This document shows, in pieces, positions 48,271-57,955 of a DNA stretch of 64,000 nt (position 1 is the stretch's first letter; each line of letters begins with the position of its first letter). Below the pieces are notes generated by a model. The model did no database searches, was not told the origin of the DNA, and saw only the letters and a list, made by a program, of their open reading frames with translations. This DNA comes from Takakia lepidozioides (Eukaryota > Streptophyta > Takakiopsida > Takakiales > Takakiaceae): assembly GCA_030704615.1 (NCBI GenBank), contig CM060733.1, positions 3,224,001 to 3,288,000 on the forward strand, written 5' to 3'. Position numbers and translations under genes: made by a program.

Positions 48271-49276
48271 ACTCCATCTACTGCTCTTCTTAATTTTCTT
48301 CCAGAAAAAGATTCTACCAGTGACAACCGAGCCACCACCACATTCGAGTAGATCATCAAGAGGTTTGCCACCTTCTCCTGCTGTCAGTCTGGTCACCACT
48401 CATTGGATATTGCCAGCTCATAGGGGCTTTTGAAAGAGAATCCTCAGCTGTCATGTCATGAGTGGAACATACTTCATAAGCATGTTGTAGTATGTTGATC
48501 CTCAGATTTGACCGTAGGGGAGTAAGGGGGTGCTATCTGACTCAGAACTTTGTACATGGGTTGCAAATGAAAGCTCGTGGACGATCTTAAGTGACTGATC
48601 CATTTCCTCGATGATGTGAAATACTGTGAATTGTCTGACATCAAATTTAGGAATCATCGGTGAAGAGAAACTGTATTGTTTGGCATGTCACTAAATAACA
48701 AGTTCCGAAGCACATGGACCCATATTGTAGTTCACGTGATAGATGCCAAAATATCCCATAGTTTGCTTTGTGTCTCATATCTTCTTCATGGGGCACAGAC
48801 TGTGAAACTCTAGTCAATGCACATGGTCTTCTGTCTTCTGTTGAAAGCCGCTTGCTGGCATCACCTAATTACGTGCGGTAGCTTACACTCCCTCTTTGGA
48901 GGGACATCTATGCAATCTCTCTCCCACCCAGAAACCACTCAGAAACTCACCAAATTGTTGTGCTGCTAATGAAGATGCTGAGAGCTTTCAGGGGCCCCAT
49001 CCCCCGGAAATAAATATTTAAAGGTGGTATGTGCCCAAATACCACTGGGCTATCAGTTTGAAGTAAAGCTCCACAGGGTCTCATCAAAGAGCAAAGAAAG
49101 TCAAGAGAGTTGCTGCTGAAGGAACGTCATACTTGAGACCATAATGTGGATTCCCACAGTGGCTTCTTCTCATCTCCTGTTATACATATGATCGGAGCTG
49201 CACTGCTAACAGTGCTAGAGTTGAGAGGAAAGGGGCGTAGAGCGAGCGAAAAAGTGTGCTTGTCTCTCTAGTTGAA

Positions 49277-49500
49277 CATTTGTCAAGTCTGATGCATTAG
49301 TTCGTCAAAGTAAGTTTATGTCTGGGAAGGTCAAGAGGTGCACCATAGAATAGCGAGCATCCAAATGATGGCGACCACATGTGTTCGATTTTCTTCATTG
49401 TATTTGAATAACAAGTGCATCTGCACACTCCCCATCACTAACAACATTTCAATGTTCTCAGTTGATACTGCTTACTCAGACACGCAGGCTAGTGCCACCT
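49277..49500. repeat. Segment duplicated at 60.94-61.17 kb
   Basis: Both segments contain GTCTGGGAA(A)GGTCAAGAGG, CACCATAGAATA(G/A)CGAGC and ACTGCTTACTCA/ACTGCTAATCCA-type blocks in the same orientation. No coding function is apparent. Confidence 0.85.
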
Positions 49501-49666
49501 TGAATCTACAAACAGTCGATATATGTACAACACAAAGAAGAGGACTTGAGCCTTCTTGCGGACATGGGGTCCACACGTCCACACCCGGTTTCAGCGTCAT
49601 GGAGGAGAGGCGCCTTGGATCTTGTAGGTCGTCAATTTCCGCTGAGTTTAGGAGATTCGGAGTTGG

Positions 49667-49895
49667 GGAATCCCGTTTCTTTCTCCTTCGACGGAATCTT
49701 GTGAAGATTGGGTTCGATATAGGTGAGAAGGAGATTTATTATACGAATTGTTAGATATGTATGGATGTGCAACATCAGAGTGTTAGGCCAAAAAGAGCAA
49801 GTAGATGCGTTGCATTCATGTCTGTATGAAGGGAGCGGGAAGCAGGCCGCCGATTAGAAGAGAGGCAGGGAGGCCCTCTAACTGTTCAAACAAAT
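49667..49895. repeat. Inverted copy of 55665-55897 (J-protein and PPR fragments)
   Basis: The segment is the reverse complement of the core of the 55.4-56.0 kb element with only a few differences. It carries the J-protein-derived piece (about 49800-49860) and joins directly to PPR-derived sequence at about 49885. Confidence 0.85.
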
Positions 49896-50435
49896 GTAAC
49901 TTTCGCTTGAATCCAGACGCTTCTCTCTGCATGTAGCCAGGTGGGTCTAGGCCTCGTCACCCTAGTGGATGAACCCCGTCACTATGTTGATTCCATGAGC
50001 CGGGATCATGGCTTCAGTCCCACAGCGGAGCATTTTGGCTGCATAGTTGACCTTCTTGGCCGCTTAGCGAGTGGATGAGGCAGAGGGCGCATTAACAAAA
50101 TGCCAATTGAACCAGGTGATGCGGTCTGCGGTTCCTTACTAAGTGCCTGCAGAATTCATGAAACAGCAGATCGCCCGGCACAATGCCTTCTCAATTGGGA
50201 TCCACAGCACGCTGCAAGGTACATGCTGCTATCAAACATCTACGCTGCTACTGGCAGGTGGGATGACACCCAAATGGCGAGAAAAATGATGCAGGACAGA
50301 GGTTTCAGGAAGGAGCCAGGGCTCAGTTGCATTGAGGTCGATAAACAGGTGCATACATTTGTATGCAGATGGACCAAGTGCATCCACAAATACAGGAAAT
50401 CCATGCGAGCTGAAGACCTAAATGCTAGATGCTGA
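49885..50435 (+). pseudogene. PPR-DYW pseudogene fragment
   Basis: It aligns with the C-terminal third of the PPR gene that follows (52270-52810): MSRDHGF, EHFGCIVDLLGR, SLLSACRIHE, then AARYMLLSNIYAATGRWDDT and KEPGLSCIEVDKQVHTFV. Small insertions and deletions near 49950, 50075 and 50370 break the frame and the DYW domain is absent. It lies 240 bp upstream of the intact gene in the same direction, as expected of a partial tandem duplicate. Confidence 0.88.
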
Positions 50436-50677
50436 GCTGACGATGTCGTCGACTAGATTGTATCCACAGACGACTAAATCTATAACCTTTTTTGCTCGTT
50501 TTGCTGCAGCGGGCCAACAGTAGGTTTTCCACAATAGGTTATTGGAAAGTGCTTTGGCCGCTGGTGATTGTAGCCTGGTCTATGGGAGGCTGTGGTTGAA
50601 GCTGTGGCTGCTCAGATGCTGACTGGTGGTTTGCTCAGAGAACTTCAATATCAGCAGATTTCAGAGTAAGCACACAA

Positions 50678-53122
50678 ATGAGGACCTTTATGTTTAAGAG
50701 TGCTCACAGAGCTCTTCTGGCCTCTTGTGGGGGCGTATCTCAGACAGGACAACTGAAAGAGCTGCCGCATATCTTGAAAAAACAAGGGATTTCAGCACAC
50801 TCCGATATGTATGTCAGGCTCTTGAGGGACTGCATGAAAATGGGGGACCTTGAAATGGGAAAGCAGGTGCATGCCAACATGATCAGAAGTGGATTCCAGC
50901 CAAACATCTTTCTTCTGAACACTCTTGTCGACATGTATGCCAAGTGCGGAAGTTTGGTGGATGCTCGTCTAGTGTTTGACCAAATGCCTGAACGAAATTT
51001 GTTTACATGGACTATAATGATGGCAGGATATACAAGGCATGGGTGTGCCATGGAGGCGCTCAAGATCTATGAGCAAACAAAAGGAGGAGGGGTGTCGCCG
51101 GATAAGGTCATGCTCATTTGCGTTCTCAAGGCCTGTGCCAACCTTTCAGCCCTGGAGAAGGGAAAAGAGGTCCATGCTGACATCATGAACGCCGGAATCC
51201 AACCAGATATCATTCTGGAGACTGCCCTTGTCGACATGTATGCCAAATGTGGGAGCATGAAGGATGCGCATCAAGTTTTTGACAGTATGGCTAAACGAGA
51301 TGTGGTCTCATGGAGTGCGATGATTGCTGGTTATGCTCAGCATGGTTGTGGAATGGAGGCTCTCAAGGTCTATGGACAAATGACATGGGAACGGGTGATG
51401 CCTGACAAGGTCACATTCATTTGTGTTCTCAAGGCATGTGCAAATCTTGCAGTCCTTGAGAAGGCCAGAGAGGTTCATGCTGACATCATCAGAGCTGGGA
51501 TTGTGACAGATATTGTTCTGGAGACCGCCCTTGTTGACATGTATCACAAATGTGGTAGCCTGAAGGATGCGCAACAAGTGTTTGACAATATGGCTGATCG
51601 GGATGTGGTGTCGTGGAGTGCAATGATTGCAGGATATGTGCAGCACGAAAGTGGTATCGTTGCTTTGGAGATGTTTGAGCAAATGGTTCAGGAAGGGGTG
51701 ATGCCCGACAAGGTTACATTCATTTCCATTCTCAAGGCATGTGCGAGCCTGGCAGCCCTGGAAAAGGGTAAGGAGACTCATTGTGACATCATTAGAGCTG
51801 GAATTGTGCCAGATATCATTCTGGAGACTGCCCTCGTCGACATGTATGCTAAATGCGGAAGCATGAATGGTGCACGTCAAGTTTTTGATAATATGGCTGA
51901 ACGAGATGTAGTCTCATGGAGTGCGCTGATTGCTGGATATGCTCAGCAAGGGTGTGGTATGGAGGCTTTTGAGGTCTATGAGCAAATGATATGGAAAGGA
52001 GTGATGCCCAACAAGGTCACATTCCTTGCTGTTCTCAAAGCATGTGCCAGCCTGGCAGCCCTGGAAAATGGCAAAAAGGTGCATGCTGACATCATCAGAG
52101 CTGGAATTGTGCCAGATATCATCCTGGGGAATACCCTTGTTGACATGTATGCCAAATGCGGGAGCATGAAGAGTGCACATGATGTGTTCAACAGTATTGC
52201 CAAACAAAACGTGGTCTCGTGGAACGTGATGATCGCAGGATATGCTCAGAGTGGGTGTAGTAGGGAGGCCCTCCAACTGTTTAAACAAATGCAACAGGAA
52301 GGCTTGAAGCCAGATGCTGTTACCTTTACATGTGTTCTCTCTGCATGTAGCCATGTGGGTCTAGTGGATGAGGGCTGTCACTACTTCGATTCCATGAGCC
52401 GGGATCATGGCCTCACTCCCACATCGGAGCATTTTGGCTGCATAGTGGACCTTCTTGGCCGTGCAGGGCGATTGGATGAGGCAGAGGACTTCATTAATAT
52501 AATGCCAACTGAGGCAGGTGTTTCAGTCTGGGCTTCCTTACTGAGTGCCTGCAGAATTCATGACAATATTGAAGTAGCAGAACGTGCGGCAAAATACCTT
52601 CTCAAGAGGGATCTGCAGCACGCCACAACTTATGTGCTGCTATCCAACATCTACGCTGCTGCTGGCAGGTGGGACGACACCCAAAAGGTGAGACAAATGA
52701 TGCAGGACAGAGGTGTCAGGAAGGAGCCAGGGCTCTGTTGCATTGAGGTCGACAACCAGGTGCACACATTTGTTGCAGATGACCAAGTGCATCCACAAAT
52801 CGAGGAAGTCCATGCTGAGCTGAAGAGGTTGACTGTGTGGATGGAGGAGGCTGGATACGTGCCTGACACATTGCATGATGTGGAAGGGGAAAAGGTATTT
52901 TCTCTCAGCAACCACAGTGAGAAGCTTGCCATTGCTTTTGGGTTGATCAGTGAGCCCGCTGGGATGCCCATTCGCATACTCAAGAACCTTCGGGTGTGTG
53001 GTGACTGCCATACTGCTGCCAAGGTCATCTCGAAGATTGTTGGAAGAACAATTGTGGTAAGGGACGCTGACCGCTTTCACTTCTTCCAAGATGGGCTTTG
53101 CTCTTGTGGGGATTACTGGTGA
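50678..53122 (+). CDS. PPR protein of the PLS class with DYW domain
   Basis: This is an intronless gene of 814 residues. The N-terminus (MRTFMFKSAHRALLAS) is Arg/Ser-rich and could be an organelle targeting peptide. About six near-identical P-L-S blocks follow (LVDMYAKCGSM, RDVVSWSAMIAGYAQHG, PDKVTFICVLKACA), then E/E+ motifs (LLSNIYAAAGRWDDT, KEPGLCCIEVD) and a complete DYW domain (about 720-814) with the zinc-binding HSEKLAIAFGL and CGDCH and the final CSCGDYW. DYW-type PPR proteins bind single-stranded organelle RNA and act as C-to-U RNA editing deaminases. The glutamate and cysteines of the deaminase site are all present, so it may be active. An alternative start is the Met at codon 5. 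Confidence 0.96.
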   Translation: MRTFMFKSAHRALLASCGGVSQTGQLKELPHILKKQGISAHSDMYVRLLRDCMKMGDLEMGKQVHANMIRSGFQPNIFLLNTLVDMYAKCGSLVDARLVFDQMPERNLFTWTIMMAGYTRHGCAMEALKIYEQTKGGGVSPDKVMLICVLKACANLSALEKGKEVHADIMNAGIQPDIILETALVDMYAKCGSMKDAHQVFDSMAKRDVVSWSAMIAGYAQHGCGMEALKVYGQMTWERVMPDKVTFICVLKACANLAVLEKAREVHADIIRAGIVTDIVLETALVDMYHKCGSLKDAQQVFDNMADRDVVSWSAMIAGYVQHESGIVALEMFEQMVQEGVMPDKVTFISILKACASLAALEKGKETHCDIIRAGIVPDIILETALVDMYAKCGSMNGARQVFDNMAERDVVSWSALIAGYAQQGCGMEAFEVYEQMIWKGVMPNKVTFLAVLKACASLAALENGKKVHADIIRAGIVPDIILGNTLVDMYAKCGSMKSAHDVFNSIAKQNVVSWNVMIAGYAQSGCSREALQLFKQMQQEGLKPDAVTFTCVLSACSHVGLVDEGCHYFDSMSRDHGLTPTSEHFGCIVDLLGRAGRLDEAEDFINIMPTEAGVSVWASLLSACRIHDNIEVAERAAKYLLKRDLQHATTYVLLSNIYAAAGRWDDTQKVRQMMQDRGVRKEPGLCCIEVDNQVHTFVADDQVHPQIEEVHAELKRLTVWMEEAGYVPDTLHDVEGEKVFSLSNHSEKLAIAFGLISEPAGMPIRILKNLRVCGDCHTAAKVISKIVGRTIVVRDADRFHFFQDGLCSCGDYW

Positions 53123-54062
53123 TCCCAAGCAACAGATATGAAGGAAAGTGCCAACTTTTGCAAGGGATACTTTAGCATATATTCTTGTAAGGAATCATGT
53201 CGGAAGAAACAAATTAGTGTCCTTGATTGCAATTGTCAGCACACTGGGTGACAATCCTGATCTGGTCATGGCATCCAAATGATCTACCACATTGTATATA
53301 CCAAAAAACGGCTCTTGATCATTTGTGGACCTTGCAAGCCATACTTGACCGGACTGGTTTATGACATACAGAGCTGCAGAGCATCAAGTCAAGGGGTCAC
53401 AGGGAGTACCCCAGGGAGATCCTTAGCAAGCCATGCTCCTGAGTTTTGTGAATAGAACTCTTAACCTTCTGGGGAAGTTTTTTAAGACTCATGTTCCCCT
53501 GGAACAGTTAGCAGCATTGAGGGAGGAACTTAAAAAGGAATTTGAGTCGAGGCTTGCAACAGAACGGGAGGCCCGGCTTGATGAGGAGACGAATATGAAA
53601 TTGCCGACAAGCCTGGAAGAGTCTCAGGCAGCTCTACAGGTTGAGAAAGCCAATTTGGTCAAGATGGGTCTGGAGATGGTTAAATTAGCAAATGCATGTT
53701 TGTCATCGGAATACATCAGCTTGAAACCATTAAGCAATTCATTTTTTTGTGTAAGGGGATTGAGGCCCAAAATAATTAAATGGCCATGAAAAATTACCAG
53801 GCAGAGACTAATAATATAATTTATATATATATAGTAGGGGCAGACTCGCCCCAGCCCATGCACTAGTGTGCCAATTAATTATATTTAAAAATACCAGAAT
53901 CTATCCAGATTCGATTTGTTTTTTCAACAATTGGCTTACGAAAAGGAAAAGAAAAAAGCTGGAGGTTGGAAACTAGAGTTGGATCCCAGTTAGAGTTTTT
54001 GGACCTTTAGCTTTTCAGGGTTCATTGTCTCTCTTCTCCGTAGCGCATCGTGGGGTTTTTTT
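53123..54062 (+). other. Region with one small hypothetical ORF (53433-53789)
   Basis: The open frame of 118 codons starts MLLSFVNRTLNLLGKFFKTH and holds a charged, probably coiled-coil stretch (LREELKKEFESRL, EREARLDEETN). I recognise no family, and composition alone does not prove it is a gene. The rest shows nothing. Confidence 0.3.
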
Positions 54063-55083
54063 CAGTGTTGGGCGGTTATTTATATTTTTTGCTAATAGGC
54101 GGTTGTGGTTACATTGGAACTCAATATTGAAATAACCTAGTAGGCTGGTTACTTCAATTTATTGACTTTCTAATAACCTGCCGGTTGCGGTTAAAGAGTC
54201 AGAGTTTTATTTTTAAATTCGAAAATAGCACGAGTGGCTACAGAGTTTTGCAAAAATTAGACATATATTCTGTTCATCCATTCAAAGTAGGACAGAATCA
54301 TCCAAATCCGTACTTCAGATTATCCATATTTGGCAAATTCATCCATAATTATTATTTGTTTTGGAGAAATTTGGCGATTTCATCCATGAAAAAACATGGA
54401 ATTTGCTACGGAATATTCTTTTCTATTTTTTGAGGTAAATTTGCCAAAGAAAAAAACGCTGTTAAGAGTGACATGTTTTTTTGGCCGGGTATCCATAAAT
54501 CCGGTTATCATTTTCGCTATAACTGAGGGTTATACAACCGGTTATGTATATTTATTTATTTATTTAAAAAAATATAGAATTATAGCTGAAACTTGTATCA
54601 ACCATAAATATATTTTCAAGCCTACATTAGTACAATAGAGCCGGCCTGTAGATATATTTTAGATATACACATGCATCTAGAATTACTAAATGAATTGGGG
54701 TCATCAATGGGGATTTCAAAAAATACAATGTCCTATAATGTTTCAATGTGCTTCAAAATATGAAGCCCCGGCAATCTCATTCAGGAATTTAGCCAAGGAC
54801 TCGCACCTCATAACCACCACTCATAACCTTAGGTTATTAGACCCAATATATATATTCATAACTGTGCACTTAAAAAATACCCAACCGGTTGTCTAAATCA
54901 ATTTTTAAAATTTTGGCCTCCCCCGGTTACTATTGGGACCGGTTATTTGTATGCCTACACTCTGCCGGTTCCTAACGGGATCGGTTATTTCAAATTTTCA
55001 TCTCCTGCGGTTATATATATATATAAAACTGGATAGATAACCAACTGTTATTAGAGAAAAGATTAAATAACCGCCCAACATTG
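54063..55083. mobile_element. Non-autonomous hAT-like element, 1.02 kb
   Basis: The ends are inverted repeats: CAGTGTTGGGCGGTTATTTA on the left, and the complement of CAATGTTGGGCGGTTATTTA on the right. The flanking 8 bp are GTTTTTTT and GTTTTTTC, a 7/8 match fitting the 8-bp duplication of hAT elements. The interior repeats GGTTAT/ATAACC motifs and encodes no transposase. The dispersed repeat at 54205-54466 lies inside it. Confidence 0.8.
54205..54466 (-). repeat. Dispersed 0.27-kb repeat, copy 2
   Basis: It is the reverse complement of 34133-34408 with minor differences, nested in the hAT-like element. Confidence 0.85.
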
Positions 55084-55239
55084 GTTTTTTCTGCTTCTTG
55101 TTCCCTCCTCTTTCCAGCCTTCTGCTTTTCGCCTCTGCTATGAATCTCCCTTTCTTGCTCCTGGTTCCCATAGGCCCTTCTTTGGTTGCCTTCCCCGCTT
55201 TCTCGAGTTCCCATGTAGAGGTTATTTTTTCGTTTTGTA

Positions 55240-55260
55240 CCCCCCCCCCCCCCCCCCCCC
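55240..55260 (+). repeat. Poly(C) run, 21 bases
   Basis: The uninterrupted C tract is followed by GCCCCCTCCCCCCC. Length may be unreliable in sequencing. Confidence 0.9.
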
Positions 55261-55424
55261 GCCCCCTCCCCCCCTTCTTTTCATCTATTTCTGGGGTTTC
55301 CAGCCCTGTGTTTCAATAAGAAAAAACCAGTACCAATGGTTTTCGTAACCATAGAGCTGCTGGAATTCTGTAATCATATCCAAGTGCATTCATAATCTTC
55401 TGTTTGAGCAAATAAAGGTGCCAG

Positions 55425-55995
55425 GTTTGAAAAAGGGTGTGGGGATTAGAGAGTGGTCCAGGAATTATGAAGCGGGAGTTATAGTAAGCTACAGCAGGAG
55501 TTCAATTAATAACTGTCATGTAAGGCGAGGGGGGAAAAAAAAAGGCAAGAAGGTAAAACCTATTAAATAGGGGATGGTTCATGGTTAGATTGGGGTAAGC
55601 AGGCGTGGTGGTTTCTAGGAGTGACGTGTGTCAGGGCAGCCTTCAAAAAGGTCCCACCACTTGAGGGTTTGAACAGTTAGAGGGCCTCCCTGCCTCTCTT
55701 CTCATCGGCGGCCTGCTTCCCGCTCCCTTCATACAGACATGAATGCAACGCATCTACTTGCTCTTTTTGGCCTAACACTCTGATGTTGCACATCCATACA
55801 TATCTAACAATTCGTATAATAAATCTCCTTCTCACCTATATCGAACCCAATCTTCACAAGATTCCGTCGAAGGAGAAAGAAACGGGATTCCCCCCCTTAC
55901 ATGACAGTTATTAATTGAACTCCTACAGTAGCTTACTATAACTTCCGCTTCATAATTCCTGGACCACTCTCCAATCCCCACACCCCTTTTCAAAC
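55425..55995. mobile_element. Inverted-repeat element carrying J-protein and PPR gene fragments
   Basis: About 108 bp at 55425-55533 and 55890-55995 are inverted copies with ends GTTTGAAAAAGGG / complement of GTTTGAAAAGGGG. The 356-bp interior contains about 62 bp matching J-protein codons 44-62 (55700-55761 versus 42991-43052), a second block resembling the J-protein 5' flank (55820-55876), and about 30 bp matching the PPR gene (55666-55695 versus 52259-52285). This is the structure of a Pack-type TIR element with captured host sequence. No clear target duplication is seen. Confidence 0.75.
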
Positions 55996-56005
55996 GTGGG
56001 CCCCT

Positions 56006-56221
56006 TATAGAAACATTCATCTGGAAAGAAATCATCAAACAGTGTCATCAGCTTCGGGAGTGGTCCTCCACCTAATGTTGAGACATTTTTCTGAAAAGAA
56101 ATCATCAAACACCTTGTCATCAGCTGCGGGAGTGGTCCTCCACCTAATGTTGAGACATTTTTCTGAAAAGAAATCATCAAACACCTTGTCATCAGCTGCG
56201 GGAGTGGTCCTCCACCTAATG
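56006..56221 (-). repeat. 72-bp tandem repeat, three units
   Basis: Units start at 56006, 56078 and 56150. The unit length is a multiple of three and each encodes KVFDDFFSEKCLN on the minus strand. It derives from the kelch-type gene, and a single related unit remains at 56548-56590. Confidence 0.92.
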
Positions 56222-56488
56222 TTAAAGGCAGGTGTGGCGTACTCTGCCACTTTTGAGACTAATTCTCAGGCGGAATCTGCCACCCAGGGTGTACTGCCGA
56301 TTCGGCAGGCCGAATACACGGAGGACAGCAGAGCAACCACCAGTCCCATGTCATCAACCATCGTACTGTCTACCTCTCGCCCCGTTTATATCCTCTCAGG
56401 GCCTGAATCTGGGCAATCGATATGGGATAATTGACCCCCAATCATATTGCACCAGGTGGCGGCGAGAATACGCCACACCTGCTTTTAA
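56221..56488. mobile_element. Small TIR element (MITE-like), 268 bp
   Basis: The ends GTTAAAGGCAGGTGTGGCGT and the complement of GTTAAAAGCAGGTGTGGCGT form a terminal inverted repeat of about 24 bp. The interior codes for nothing recognised. It lies in the F-box/kelch pseudogene at the end of the 72-bp array. Confidence 0.65.
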
Positions 56489-56673
56489 CGCCAGTGTCAG
56501 GGCGAGCCCTAGTGCACAGGGCAGAGCACGGCCCGTTCTCTAGTACGTTGAGACATTTATCTGAAAAGAAATCATCAAACACTGGGTCAGGAGTTTTGGT
56601 AATCATCTTCCACGTTAGAGTGGAGAATTCCAACTCCCACAAACAAATGGATTTTGGCAGCATACGACGTTTA

Positions 56674-56825
56674 GCATCCCAAATACCAGCAACCCGCAGA
56701 CGGCGTCCTTGACTCTCCACAAGGACCCCAAATCTCAACGCAGAATCGGGCATCCCAAATACCAGCAACCCGCAGACGGCGTCCTTGACTCTCCACAAGG
56801 ACCCCAAATCTCAACGCAGAATCGG
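56674..56825 (-). repeat. 76-bp tandem repeat, two units
   Basis: Units at 56674-56749 and 56750-56825 are identical or nearly so (GCATCCCAAATACCAGCAAC...CAGAATCGG), and the start of a third follows at 56826. The period of 76 breaks the reading frame. Confidence 0.93.
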
Positions 56826-57215
56826 GCATCCCAATTCCGACCCTGCTCCAAACCCCACTCACAATGTCCAGCAATCGGCCGAATGCCTGCCTTTCAGGAT
56901 AAGCCAGACCATACAGAGCATTGCCGCATACCACAGTGCTTTGACAACGGGGTAAAGCACTGTGACAAGCAGAAGGTACAGTTCCAGTTTCGGTCCACGA
57001 GTTGGAGACTGAGTCATACACTTGCGTCCTTCGAGGTCCGAGGGAAGGATTAGTGTCGTGCATTACCACAATAAGCTTGTAGGTCTTGGTGGATTCATCG
57101 ACAACCAAAGAGCGTACCTGGACGTAGCTGGACCAGCTGCCAGAAAACAGCAGTGCCGGCAGTTGTCTCCAGGTCCTCAAGAGAGGGTTGCACACAGTAA
57201 AGATAACAGGAAGTC

Positions 57216-57955
57216 AAGTTTTACTGACATAATGCAAAGTAGGCCTCCATCTCCACCCGCATAACTGTGTGGGACTAAATATGATAGAACTTGCAGCATA
57301 CAGACTCTCCACCCAACTCGGAATCCAGACAACCACCATGAGAGCACTACACCTCTTATATAGTTGCTAGCTACTCTCAAAGTAGACTTGCTTATAGCCT
57401 ACTTATTACTATATATGAAATACTCCCAACATGAGCCAGCGTTCTGGAGGAACATGGACAAATTCAGGTCTTGCTATCTACATTTAGCTCTGCTCTTTTG
57501 ATCGTTGTTTAGCCAAGTTCGCCGCCCCTTGTTGCTGCTCGCTGGTTTCCGTCTTCGGTTTTCATGGTGGCTTCTGCTGTGGTGTCTCGGTTTTTCTCTT
57601 GGTTCGTTGGGACTTCCTGGTGGTTGCCCTTCGCTAAAAGGGCTTCTCGCAGGAGGTCCAACAAGTTGGGCCATGCCTTCATGGCATGCAACAACTTGCC
57701 GAGGTTATTTTTTCTTAGTTTATCAGTCTATTTTGGGCGGTCCCTTTCTCAGAAAAACAAAACAAATTGTCAATGCTTGTAATCTCAAAGTGAAAGTCTG
57801 CGAGCTTACTTTAGGACCTCGTCACTAAATGGGCAGAATTTTATACATTATGCAATCAAAGCATGGAAATACATAAAAAATTCCATGACTAAACAAGGAA
57901 GCTCAAAATTACTTGGATGTTGTTCGATACCAGATTTCAATTGGTGCCATGGACT
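57216..57955. other. Downstream region of the DUF72 gene
   Basis: It should contain the 3' UTR of the minus-strand DUF72 gene. I see no other exon or repeat. Confidence 0.4.

Larger units (their letters stand above)
44410..48990 (+). pseudogene. Decayed copy of the DUF72 gene
   Basis: Blocks homologous to the minus-strand DUF72 gene at 57956-60656 appear in the same order: an intron part from 44410, exon 44538-44570, exon 44746-44891 (EFRCKDWFAGDQHLATFQ, with about 30 extra bases breaking the frame), exon about 48305-48368 (ATTCTACCAGTG..., with a stop), exon about 48530-48590 (GGGTGCTATCTGACTC) and part of the last exon, 48850-48990. About 3.3 kb of other sequence separates the second and third blocks. 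Both exons and introns are conserved, so this is a DNA-level duplicate, not a retrocopy. Confidence 0.8.
56006..57215 (-). pseudogene. F-box/kelch-type gene remnant with tandem expansions
   Basis: From 57215 the minus strand reads FTVCNPLLRTWRQLP, a long stretch with YDSVSNSWTETG, and AYPERQAFGRLLDIVSGVW, then RVAGIWDA and ICLWELEFSTLTWKM with PDPVFDDFFSDKCLN. This is the pattern of plant F-box/kelch proteins (substrate receptors of SCF ubiquitin ligases); the N-terminal F-box is missing. A 76-bp unit is tandemly doubled (56674-56749, 56750-56825), which shifts the frame, and a 72-bp unit coding FDDFFSEKCLN is repeated three times (56006-56221). A small TIR element interrupts it. Confidence 0.75.

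Noticed and set aside
49338-49754. 138-codon open frame at 49338-49754
   Set aside because: It crosses the border between a duplicated segment and the inverted J-protein/PPR chimera, so it is an accidental fusion frame.
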